A DNA stretch of 45,329 bases, from positions 1-45,329 of the forward strand of contig JAJYZC010000022.1 of NCBI GenBank assembly GCA_021800255.1, written 5' to 3'. The notes beneath the pieces are model-generated. The model did no database searches. It was not told the DNA's origin and saw only the letters and a program-made list of their open reading frames with translations. Made by a program: the position numbers and the translations under genes. Below, one piece after another: positions 1-7,416 of this stretch; position 1 is the first letter of the stretch, and every line of letters starts with the position of its first letter. The DNA comes from Acidobacteriota bacterium (GTDB lineage: Bacteria > Acidobacteriota > Terriglobia > Terriglobales > Acidobacteriaceae).

Positions 1-5
1 GCAAA

Positions 6-21
6 AGTGATCTAAATCACA
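6..21. promoter_or_regulatory. CRP/FNR-type operator palindrome
   Basis: The core is GTGA-N6-TCAC, a near-perfect inverted repeat (GTGAT and ATCAC flanking CTAA), the classic layout of CRP/FNR-family sites. It lies about 190 bases upstream of the radical SAM start codon. No -10/-35 pair was assigned with confidence. The match is direct; use by a CRP/FNR regulator is inference, and the site could also serve a gene left of the window. Confidence 0.5.
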
Positions 22-207
22 GCCTTTCCCGCTGAATCCTGTTCTTCTTAAGTTGAATCGTGGCTCTCGGGCGTGGGATTGCTCTTCAGGGGCGCTGCCA
101 GATCGCTTTGGAAACGCCTCAGTTCTCCTTCGATCGGAACCCGCCCGATCCCCGGCTTGAGAATCTGTTTCCCCCGTCCGGCCGCCGCGATTCCTGAAGG
201 AGGCCTT

Positions 208-1428
208 ATGCAGCCCATGGTCAACATACCCGCCCGCGGCGGGATCGACTACGATGAATCGCCCTTCCTGGCCATCTGGGAGGTCACCCAGTCCTGCGAC
301 CTGGCCTGCAAGCACTGCCGCGCCGCTGCTCAGCCCCTCCCCCACCCCGACGAGCTGACGCATGAAGAGGGCCTTGCCCTCATCGACCAGATCGCCGATC
401 TCCACATTCCCATCTTCGTCTTCACGGGCGGCGACCCGCTCAAGCGTCCCGATGTCTTCGACCTCATCCGCTACGCCGCCGGCAAGGGCGTTCACGTCGC
501 GCTCACGCCCAGCGCCACGCCGCTGCTTACCCGCGACGCCATCTTCAAAATGAAAGAAGCGGGTCTCGTGCGTCTCGGCATCTCCCTCGATGGCTCAACC
601 CCTGAGATTCACGACGCCTTTCGCGGCGTTCCCGGCACCTGGGCGCGCACCATTCAGGCCATCGAATGGGCCAACGAGGCCGGCATTCCCATCCAGGTCC
701 ACTCCACGATCAGCCGCCACAACGCCCAGGACCTCGACAACCTCTGCAACCTCTTCGAGCGCCTCGCCATCGTCATGTGGAACGTCTTCTTCCTTGTCCC
801 CGTAGGCCGCGGCCAGCAGGCCGACCTGCTCTCAGGCGAGGAGTTCGAGCAGGTCTTCGCCAAAATCTACGATCTCTCCTGCCGCGCCAACTTCCAGATC
901 AAAACCACGGAAGCCATGCACTATCGCCGCTACCTCTTGCAGCACAATTTAGAGGAGCGCAAATTCTCCCACGGGAACGGGCGCCCCGGCACACGCCCCG
1001 CACAAGCGGCTGCCTACGAACCCGGATCCCCCACGGCCGACGCCGCCACCCGCAACCGCGCCTGGGCTACCCGCCGCGTCAACGACGGCAAGGGCTTTCT
1101 CTTCATCTCTCACACCGGCAACGTCTACCCCAGCGGATTCCTGCCCATCCACGCCGGTAACATTCGCCAGACCCCGCTTGCCGAGATCTACCGCAACGCT
1201 CCCATCTTCAAGGCCCTGCGCGACACATCGCGCCTGGAAGGCAAGTGCGGCGTCTGCGAGTTCAAGGAGATCTGCGGCGGCAGCCGCGCCCGCGCCTACG
1301 CCCTCACCGGCGACCCGCTGGCTCAGGAGCCTTGCTGCATCTACCAGCCCCGCAACTGGCATCCTGAAGCCATCACCGCCCCCATCCACGAGCAGCCGGA
1401 GTTCGCCAACCCGCTCGTGACGATCTGA
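208..1428 (+). CDS. Radical SAM/SPASM protein, haem-biosynthesis-like (TIGR04053-like)
   Basis: A 406-residue radical SAM enzyme, probably cytosolic. The cluster motif CDLACKHC (CxxxCxxC) lies near residue 30 and FTGGDP near residue 70. The C-terminal SPASM region has GKCGVCEFKEICGG and a later CC pair, likely holding auxiliary Fe-S clusters. This SPASM pattern followed by RARAYALTGDPLA resembles the AhbD/NirJ haem-modifying enzymes and the uncharacterised TIGR04053 family, and I favour the latter. The substrate is unknown. The ATG at 208 is preferred because GAAGGAGG precedes it by a few bases; an in-frame start at 73 would add a non-conserved extension. It converges on ada with only 35 bases between. 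A CRP/FNR-like palindrome upstream suggests redox or catabolite control. Confidence 0.85.
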   Translation: MQPMVNIPARGGIDYDESPFLAIWEVTQSCDLACKHCRAAAQPLPHPDELTHEEGLALIDQIADLHIPIFVFTGGDPLKRPDVFDLIRYAAGKGVHVALTPSATPLLTRDAIFKMKEAGLVRLGISLDGSTPEIHDAFRGVPGTWARTIQAIEWANEAGIPIQVHSTISRHNAQDLDNLCNLFERLAIVMWNVFFLVPVGRGQQADLLSGEEFEQVFAKIYDLSCRANFQIKTTEAMHYRRYLLQHNLEERKFSHGNGRPGTRPAQAAAYEPGSPTADAATRNRAWATRRVNDGKGFLFISHTGNVYPSGFLPIHAGNIRQTPLAEIYRNAPIFKALRDTSRLEGKCGVCEFKEICGGSRARAYALTGDPLAQEPCCIYQPRNWHPEAITAPIHEQPEFANPLVTI

Positions 1429-1463
1429 CGCCGGGCGGCGCAGGTACGTTCCATCTGCCGCGG

Positions 1464-2558
1464 TTATTTTCGGCTCCTCTCGGTCTCCAGCAGCAGCCGT
1501 TTGCGTTCCACGCCCCAACGGTAGCCGGTAAGCGAGCCGTCGGCGCCCACCACGCGATGGCAGGGAACAAAGACGGCCACGCGATTGGCGGCGCAGGCGC
1601 GGGCCACGGCTCGTGTGGCTTTGGCGCCGCCCAGCGCGCGCGCCAACTGGCCGTAGCTGCGCGTCTGGCCCCGCGGAATCTGCCGCAGCGCCGCCCATAC
1701 ACGCAGTTGGAACGCGGTTCCGCGCAGGTCGAGCAACTCCGTTGCGGTCTGGTTCCCAGCGAGGGGAGCGCCGGAACTGACGCTCTCCACCGCCTGATCG
1801 ATCCATCGCCGTAGCGCCGGGTCGCGGCGCAGCGTGGCCGCCGGAAACTCCGCGCGCAGGCTGGCCTCGGCCTGGGCGCGCGAGCCGGCCAGCGAGAGCC
1901 AGCATAGCCCGCGCTCTGTGGCTCCCACGACCATCCATCCAAAAAGCGAGCGGGCAGAAGCCCAACCGATCCGCTCGCCCTGACCGCCGCGGGCAAAGCG
2001 CGCCGGGGTCATGCCAAGCTGGCTGGTTTCATAGGCGCGGCTGGCCGAGCCGAACCCGGCGTTGTAGATGGCATCGGTCACTGGATCGCCGCGCTTGAGC
2101 GCCGTGCGCAGAGCGCCGGCCCGCAGCGCGCGCTGGTAGGCAAGCGGGCTCACGCCCATCTGGCGCTTGAACAGCCGCTGCACCGTGAAGGGGCTCAGGC
2201 CCGTGATCCCGCCTAACTCTTTGAGCCGCACCGGCCGGTCGAGATGGCGCTCAATGTGCTCGCATACCCGCTCCGTTGCGGCGCGGTCCTGGTCCAAAAT
2301 GCGGCTCCACGCAGCGCCCGGCTTACAACGCACGCAGGGACGAAAGCCCGCCGCCTGAGCCTCAGCGGCGGTCGAGAAGAAGCGCACGTTTTCGCGCCGC
2401 GGCCGCCGGCTCGCGCAACCCGGCCGGCAAAAAACGCCAGTGGTCGTCACGCCGTAGAAAAAGTGCGCCGCCGGATCGCGGGCGAGGAGATGTCGCCACG
2501 CAGCCTCGGCGTCGAGAATCGAAGCCGTCGTTGAGAGCGGAACGGGAGCTGAGGTCAT
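1464..2558 (-). CDS. ada: Ada: methylphosphotriester/O6-methylguanine-DNA methyltransferase and activator
   Basis: A 364-residue protein close to the length of E. coli Ada (354). It repairs alkylated DNA by irreversible methyl transfer to its own cysteines and activates alkylation-response genes. The N-terminal zinc domain has all four cysteines, about 44 and 48 (FCRPGC) and 75 and 78 (PCVRC). An AraC-type helix-turn-helix domain follows (LSPFTVQRLFKRQMGVSP). The C-terminal methyltransferase has PCHRV with its acceptor Cys near 333. The start at 2558 puts the conserved Trp of the first domain about 21 residues in, as in the family. Upstream in-frame ATGs at 2609 and 2618 are possible, and none has a strong ribosome site. 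It is divergent from the secreted protein at 2701. Confidence 0.93.
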   Translation of the reverse strand: MTSAPVPLSTTASILDAEAAWRHLLARDPAAHFFYGVTTTGVFCRPGCASRRPRRENVRFFSTAAEAQAAGFRPCVRCKPGAAWSRILDQDRAATERVCEHIERHLDRPVRLKELGGITGLSPFTVQRLFKRQMGVSPLAYQRALRAGALRTALKRGDPVTDAIYNAGFGSASRAYETSQLGMTPARFARGGQGERIGWASARSLFGWMVVGATERGLCWLSLAGSRAQAEASLRAEFPAATLRRDPALRRWIDQAVESVSSGAPLAGNQTATELLDLRGTAFQLRVWAALRQIPRGQTRSYGQLARALGGAKATRAVARACAANRVAVFVPCHRVVGADGSLTGYRWGVERKRLLLETERSRK

Positions 2559-2700
2559 GACCGCCTGGTTGAACTCATGGGCGATTGCAATTTGTGGAGT
2601 CGCGCTCATGGAAATCATAGTCGCCCATGCTCGCCGCCGCCGCACTCCGTTTCTTGCCCGCAATTCCAAGATTGAGGTACCCTTTGGCGATGAGGGGCTC

Positions 2701-3501
2701 ATGTTCCGAGTGAAAGTGATAATTCTCATGGTCACGCTCTGCGGGTTTATGCGTGGTGCGATCGCATCTGGAGAAGACCCTACCCGCGGGGCAACGAACT
2801 TCGTCTTCGTTCCAGCGGGTAATCTATGGCACCCAATCGGCCCGGCCAAGCTAATTACGACGTGGTCAGGCCCATTCAGAAACGCCGGAGGTCATCCGGC
2901 GAACATCTACATGATTTTTACAAAGGCCCCCACGGGGACATCCCAGGCGGTAAAGCCGTTGCCGAACGACCTTCGTGTATATCACATGCTGGGTACAGAC
3001 TTCTACTATCCGGCAAATGCACATCCGCGAGCCGTTCCAGCGGAGCTCGGCTACACTACCGATGGATTTGCTATTGCCGACAAGCTGAGCAGCGCCTTTC
3101 CAGCAGTTGCCGCGTTGTTTCCCGGCGGGATTCTGACAAGCAGTTGTCTCTCGAAGAGAAGCAACTATTCCCTCATCATCGGAAGAAAGGCGGGAGCGTC
3201 TTATTTAATTTCTTGGGTAGCGCCTAATCAGGTTGAAGATGTGGTATATCTTCCGGCAAAGTTTCTGACAGGGAGCTTGGATTCGATCCTCGACAACATG
3301 AGTTATTACGAGCAGGGTGGCATGTACGAGATCATGCGTTTTGGAGCATTGTTTTATTACTTGAGCCGCGTTCCACTTGCGCACAGTCTCGGTCACTTGC
3401 ACATATCGCGCGAATGTCCGGATACTCCAACCGATACCCCGACGGGCGTCAGCACACCAGCGGGCTGGACTGAGGCCCTCAGATCCTTGCATCAAAGGTG
3501 A
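2701..3501 (+). CDS. Hypothetical secreted protein
   Basis: A 266-residue protein of no family I recognise. The N-terminus is a typical Sec signal peptide: basic start, hydrophobic VIILMVTLCGFM, then an AIA-S cleavage site near residue 23. The mature part has no further membrane segment. It contains two cysteines and several aromatic patches (DFYYP, MSYYEQGG). The ATG at 2701 is chosen because the signal peptide starts there and GAGGGG precedes it; an in-frame ATG at 2557 would overlap the ada start region and bury the signal. Base composition is visibly poorer in GC than the flanking ada and kdsB, suggesting later acquisition. It converges on kdsB, 21 bases apart. Confidence 0.6.
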   Translation: MFRVKVIILMVTLCGFMRGAIASGEDPTRGATNFVFVPAGNLWHPIGPAKLITTWSGPFRNAGGHPANIYMIFTKAPTGTSQAVKPLPNDLRVYHMLGTDFYYPANAHPRAVPAELGYTTDGFAIADKLSSAFPAVAALFPGGILTSSCLSKRSNYSLIIGRKAGASYLISWVAPNQVEDVVYLPAKFLTGSLDSILDNMSYYEQGGMYEIMRFGALFYYLSRVPLAHSLGHLHISRECPDTPTDTPTGVSTPAGWTEALRSLHQR

Positions 3502-3522
3502 TTACGAAAGCTTGGTTGCGTG

Positions 3523-4260
3523 CTACCCATACAGAGAACTAAGAACTGCCTCGGCCCTCGCCAGATCTTCCTCGGTATCCACGCCGATGGTGTCCCGCGG
3601 CGCCTCAGCCACATAGATCGCAATTCCGTTTTCGAGCAGCCGCAACTGCTCCAGCCGCTCCAGTTTTTCGAGCGGCGAGGGCGGCAAAGCCGCGAAACGC
3701 TCCAGCGCCGCCTTGCGGTAGGCGTAGATTCCCAAATGCTTGCGGTAGCCGATGAATCCGGTTTCGTCGCGGTCGTAGGGAATCGCCGCCCGCGAAAAAT
3801 AGAGAGCGCGGCCGTCGAGGGCCGTGACCACTTTCACGGCGTTCGGATTGGCGAACTCGTGGGGCGGGCAGCGCACAGCCAGTGTGGCCACCTCAACCTC
3901 CGGCCGCTCGAAGAGGCTGAGCAGCGGCGGGAAAAAATCCGGGGTCAGGGCCGGCTCGTCGCCCTGAATGTTCACGTAAATATCTGCGTCGATCTGGTGC
4001 GCTGCCTCGCGCACGCGGTCTGAGCCGCTGGCGCAATCTGCCGAAGTCATGACCACCGGAATTCCCCGTTCCCGGCACATGGAGGCCACTTCGCCGGAAT
4101 CGGCGGCCACCACCACCGGGTTCATCAACCCGCTCGTTTGTGCCGCGCGCCACACCCACTCCACCATGGGCCGGCCGGCGATGGGGCGCAGAACCTTGCG
4201 GCTGAGGCGGCTGGACGCAAGCCGCGCCGGAATCACGCCGGCGACGCGGAATGTGCTCAT
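3523..4260 (-). CDS. kdsB: KdsB: 3-deoxy-manno-octulosonate cytidylyltransferase
   Basis: A 245-residue cytosolic enzyme that activates Kdo with CTP to CMP-Kdo for lipopolysaccharide inner-core synthesis. The N-terminal nucleotide-binding motif PARLASSRLSRK is present, followed by GRPMVEWVW. The substrate region ASGSDRV replaces the more usual GTDR. The NIQGDEP motif carries the metal-binding Asp, and the C-terminal IGVDTEEDLARAE is typical. Length matches the family (about 245-250). It stands alone, without kdsA or waa genes in view. Its presence implies a Gram-negative outer membrane with Kdo-containing LPS. Confidence 0.95.
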   Translation of the reverse strand: MSTFRVAGVIPARLASSRLSRKVLRPIAGRPMVEWVWRAAQTSGLMNPVVVAADSGEVASMCRERGIPVVMTSADCASGSDRVREAAHQIDADIYVNIQGDEPALTPDFFPPLLSLFERPEVEVATLAVRCPPHEFANPNAVKVVTALDGRALYFSRAAIPYDRDETGFIGYRKHLGIYAYRKAALERFAALPPSPLEKLERLEQLRLLENGIAIYVAEAPRDTIGVDTEEDLARAEAVLSSLYG

Positions 4261-4429
4261 GCAGCCGAGTGTACAGGAATGGCCCGCGGATTCGTTGCCG
4301 CCGCCGCTCCTGCGGCAATGAGATCTCTGCCGGTTTGACCGTGCACCCAGCCCCCCGTATCATCGATTGTGGGGATGCCGTGCGAACCCGCCTTCGCCCG
4401 CCCCAGGCCAGCCCATCTGGCGCCCCTGC

Positions 4430-4506
4430 GGCGGAGTAGCTCAGCCGGTTAGAGCGTGGGATTCATAACCCCAAGGTCGGCAGTTCGATCCTGCCCTCCG
4501 CCACCA
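4430..4506 (+). tRNA. tRNA-Met (anticodon CAT)
   Basis: A 77-base cloverleaf including an encoded CCA. Acceptor arms GGCGGAG and CTCCGCC pair perfectly. The D arm is GCTC/GAGC, the anticodon loop TTCATAA gives CAT, and the T arm is GGCAG-TTCGATC-CTGCC. The anticodon stem has one A-C mismatch next to the loop. The first base pair is G-C and there is no initiator-type run of three G-C pairs at the loop end of the stem. It is therefore elongator Met, or possibly a lysidine-modified tRNA-Ile2 that shares the CAT anticodon. Confidence 0.95.
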
Positions 4507-4528
4507 AGATTCCGATTCACTGCTTCCC

Positions 4529-4549
4529 ATGCCGTGCCAGCCGCGGCAT
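4529..4549 (+). terminator. Candidate terminator after tRNA-Met
   Basis: ATGCCG and CGGCAT form six-base arms around a nine-base loop, followed by a T-rich stretch (ATTATTTT). It starts 23 bases after the tRNA CCA end. The stem is short, so this is tentative. Confidence 0.35.
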
Positions 4550-4710
4550 CAACTCCATTATTTTCCCGGCGCTCCGGCTATTGATTGCCGGCGCATGGGC
4601 AAGGCTGCCGCAGTGGAAGCAGATGGCGCGGCGAAGTTCTGCCGGTTGTTGAAGCCGTGCGTTGAGTACTTCACCTTATTGATCGGCCGTAGCGGTGCTG
4701 ACCCGTACCG

Positions 4711-6126
4711 TCAAGCGCCGTCATCGCTGTAGGGCTTAAAACCTGCGCGAGCCATGCCACGCTGGGCCTCTGGATTCTTCATGAACGTGTTCCAAACAAA
4801 GCCGGTGCGCAGGTTTTCGGCCATGAGCATGGTAATTCCGAGGTCAATGCCGATGACGTCCGTGTCGTACCATCCGGTAAGCGGATTGAAAGCATCCACG
4901 AAGCCGTAACGGCACCAGGCGTTCGGATAGTGATCGTGAATGGTTTTGAGGACGCGCAAGGTGGTCGCGGGGCAAAAGGAGAGCGAGCCGCCGGCGGCGC
5001 ATGGTACAACAGTGCCGTCGATGGGCCCGGTGGCCGGCGGTCCGCCCCACACCACGTAGCCATGCGCGGAGTCCGACGCCGTAATGCCCCATAGCGCGTT
5101 GCTGTAATCGGCGAACTGCGGGTGCAAGGAGGCGCAGAAGAGGCGATGCGCTTCGGTGGCGGCCGCCGAATTCAGAAAATAATCCGCATAGATGTCGCGC
5201 TTGCGCCGGAAATCGAACCACGCCTGCGAATATTGATCGATGAACAGCGGCGCAAACGACCCGATATAACGCAGCCCTTGGTATTCGAAGATGGGGCGCT
5301 TCCATGCCAGCCACTCGTCTTTGGCGAGAGGATGGGACCACGATCCCATGCCCAGCAGATAGATCATCATCAGCTCGCTGTAGGATCCCCAGCGCGAGGG
5401 GATAAAACCATCCTCCGGCGTCCAGCCCATCGACAGCAGAGAAGTGTCCTCGGTAAGCCAAGGCCAGTCCACGCGATCGAAGATAGCAAGCGCCAGCTCC
5501 TCGATGACCCGGTCATGAAAGTGCTGCCGGCAGGTGAGCACGCCGCACAGCAGAATCGCCGTATCGATCGACGAAACCTCAGAATCCCATATCCTCTCGC
5601 CGGTATTGAGGTTTGCGAAGTGGAAAAAGAAACCGTGCACGTTGGGAACCTTGCGCCAGAGAAAGGAGAGCGTGCGAACCACCCGCAAACGCGCTTCCGC
5701 GTGGCTGATGAATCGCCGCTGCTCGGCAATGCAAATCGCCGTGAGACCGAAGCCGGTGGAGGCTATGCTGGAGGCCAGGGTTGTATCCTTGGCCCGCGCA
5801 TTGCAGCGGTCTTTGATCAAGCCCACCTGCGGGTTTACTTGCTCCCAAAAGAACTGAAAAGATGCGCGTTCCAGCGCGTCAAGGAATTTCTCGTCCTGGG
5901 GAGAAAGCGTCGCGGCCAAATCGGCGTAGGTGAGTTGCACCGGCCCGCGCAACTCCTCATAATAAGTGCCGTCATCCGTGTACTCGGGCGCGCCGGCGGC
6001 GGCCAGCGTTGCTGCGCGCGCAAACGGCAGCCCAAGAGAAAGGCTTGAAAGCCGGCGCAACATGTCGCGGCGCGACGTCCTGCGCCCCACAAGGTTCAAG
6101 ATAGGTTGGTCCTTAGGCCGGTTCAT
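4711..6126 (-). CDS. GH144-type glucanase-like protein, Tat-exported
   Basis: A 471-residue protein with a glycoamylase-like (PF10091) catalytic domain, the family that includes GH144 endo-beta-1,2-glucanases. An N-terminal twin-arginine signal (SRRDML followed by a hydrophobic LSSLSLG run ending ARAA) predicts folded export. The (alpha/alpha)6-barrel signatures run through HGFFFHFANLNTGER near residue 163, SSIDTAILLCG, WTPEDGFIPSRWG and FAPLFIDQYSQAW. Substrate assignment to beta-1,2-glucan is by family only. Shine-Dalgarno support at 6126 is weak, but a later start would remove the Tat signal. It is divergent from the membrane-anchored protein at 6227 and near the GH39 gene, suggesting a small carbohydrate-processing group. 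Confidence 0.82.
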   Translation of the reverse strand: MNRPKDQPILNLVGRRTSRRDMLRRLSSLSLGLPFARAATLAAAGAPEYTDDGTYYEELRGPVQLTYADLAATLSPQDEKFLDALERASFQFFWEQVNPQVGLIKDRCNARAKDTTLASSIASTGFGLTAICIAEQRRFISHAEARLRVVRTLSFLWRKVPNVHGFFFHFANLNTGERIWDSEVSSIDTAILLCGVLTCRQHFHDRVIEELALAIFDRVDWPWLTEDTSLLSMGWTPEDGFIPSRWGSYSELMMIYLLGMGSWSHPLAKDEWLAWKRPIFEYQGLRYIGSFAPLFIDQYSQAWFDFRRKRDIYADYFLNSAAATEAHRLFCASLHPQFADYSNALWGITASDSAHGYVVWGGPPATGPIDGTVVPCAAGGSLSFCPATTLRVLKTIHDHYPNAWCRYGFVDAFNPLTGWYDTDVIGIDLGITMLMAENLRTGFVWNTFMKNPEAQRGMARAGFKPYSDDGA

Positions 6127-6226
6127 AACTCGTGTATATTCTTAGATGCAGAATTTCCTGCCCCATGATTCCGGAGCGGCTGCAAAACTCTGAGAGTCCG
6201 CGTCCAACGGATAGGAAAGGAAAACC

Positions 6227-7231
6227 TTGAGCCGAAAAAGCACTGCAATCTGGATTGCCGTTGCCGCCGGCGCCATGGCAGCCCTCCTGCTCATCTTTGG
6301 CCTGCGCCATTGGAGGCCGCGCTGGTCCGTCATCCAGGGCGCAGTGATTCGCAGCGATTCCGACGTGCGCAAGCAGCAGCCCATCGCCGGCGTCCAGATC
6401 ACCGCCCGTTATTCGGAATCGAGCGTGAGCACCCAATCGGACGCGTCAGGATACTTTCGCATCGCCATTCCCGGCGCGGTTCTGCCGGGGCGAACGGTCA
6501 TGCTCAGCTTTCAGCGCCGCGGCTACAAGAGCCTCGCATTGCCAGTGGTCATTCGCTTCCGTTCCTCCCTGCGGAATCTGATTGTCGCCGCCATGCAACC
6601 GGCGGCTGCCGCGGCCGCCGAGAATCCGCAGATTGCGCCCACGGTGGTGTCTAACATTCGCGTACGGTACACGGTGAACGATCAAAAGCAGGAAAATGTC
6701 GGAAGCGCGGTCAGAACATTTGTGGTCTATAACAAGGCCAATGTTCCCTGCCGTCATCAAGGTCCCTGCTCCCCGGACGGATACTGGAAGGCCGCTACCG
6801 GCTCCATCCGGCTCGATGCCGGCGCTGGCAACGTGTTTCGCAATGCCAGGGCTTCGTGCATTGCGGGACCGTGCCCATTTACCAAAATCGATTCCAGCGG
6901 CTTTGCTCAGGGAGGCCGGATTATCACAGCGTCGGCGTTGGATTGGTCCGGCCCTGCGACGTTTCTGCTCCAGGCCGAGGTGTATCAGACCACCACGGTC
7001 TCCAAGGTGCGTGAATCCTACCCCGTAATCTTTGGAAGAGGTTTCAACTTCAGCGTCCCTCCGACGGGCGAGGGCGTAAGCCTGGAGACCGAGCTGGGCG
7101 GAGTCCAGATCATCTTCCCGCTCAGCCCGAAACTTGATATGGGCTGGGCCGCCTGCACGGCCAGAAACGGCGCCAGCGAGGCCAACTCATCCTTTTATCA
7201 GTGTGAACTCAAGCCCGGTTATCGATTTTGA
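6227..7231 (+). CDS. Membrane-anchored protein with carboxypeptidase-regulatory-like fold
   Basis: A 334-residue protein. The N-terminus is basic, then one membrane segment (about residues 8-27), so the rest is probably periplasmic. Residues about 36-110 look like a carboxypeptidase-regulatory-like beta-sandwich (VIQGAVIRSD, GVQITARYS, SDASGYFRIAIPG). The C-terminal half contains several cysteines (VPCRHQGPC, ASCIAGPCP, WAACTARN) that could form disulphides, and is otherwise unrecognised. The start is TTG at 6227, strongly supported by AGGAAAGG about seven bases upstream. It lies between the two glycoside hydrolase genes, so an accessory role in carbohydrate handling is possible but unproven. 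Confidence 0.7.
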   Translation: MSRKSTAIWIAVAAGAMAALLLIFGLRHWRPRWSVIQGAVIRSDSDVRKQQPIAGVQITARYSESSVSTQSDASGYFRIAIPGAVLPGRTVMLSFQRRGYKSLALPVVIRFRSSLRNLIVAAMQPAAAAAAENPQIAPTVVSNIRVRYTVNDQKQENVGSAVRTFVVYNKANVPCRHQGPCSPDGYWKAATGSIRLDAGAGNVFRNARASCIAGPCPFTKIDSSGFAQGGRIITASALDWSGPATFLLQAEVYQTTTVSKVRESYPVIFGRGFNFSVPPTGEGVSLETELGGVQIIFPLSPKLDMGWAACTARNGASEANSSFYQCELKPGYRF

Positions 7232-7244
7232 GCCTGCCCGGTTG

Positions 7245-7267
7245 CCCCAAGCGGATATGTCTTGGGG
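7245..7267 (+). terminator. Hairpin after the 6227 gene
   Basis: CCCCAAG and CTTGGGG form perfect seven-base arms around a nine-base loop, 14 bases after the stop codon. No T tract follows, so it may be a weak terminator or an mRNA-stabilising hairpin. Confidence 0.4.
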
Positions 7268-7416
7268 AAGACGCTGATTTCGCTGCCCTGAGTTAAACTT
7301 TTTCTCTGTTCTGAATTGGCTTCACACTGAGGCTGAAGTTAACAAACCCGATGAAGCTCCATCGGTGATGGCATTGCAGCCGCAAAAACTTCGTAAACTA
7401 TTGGGGGAGAGAAATT

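Noticed and set aside
4430..4506. tRNA-Met as an integration site for a mobile element
   Set aside because: No integrase gene and no repeated tRNA end were found downstream.
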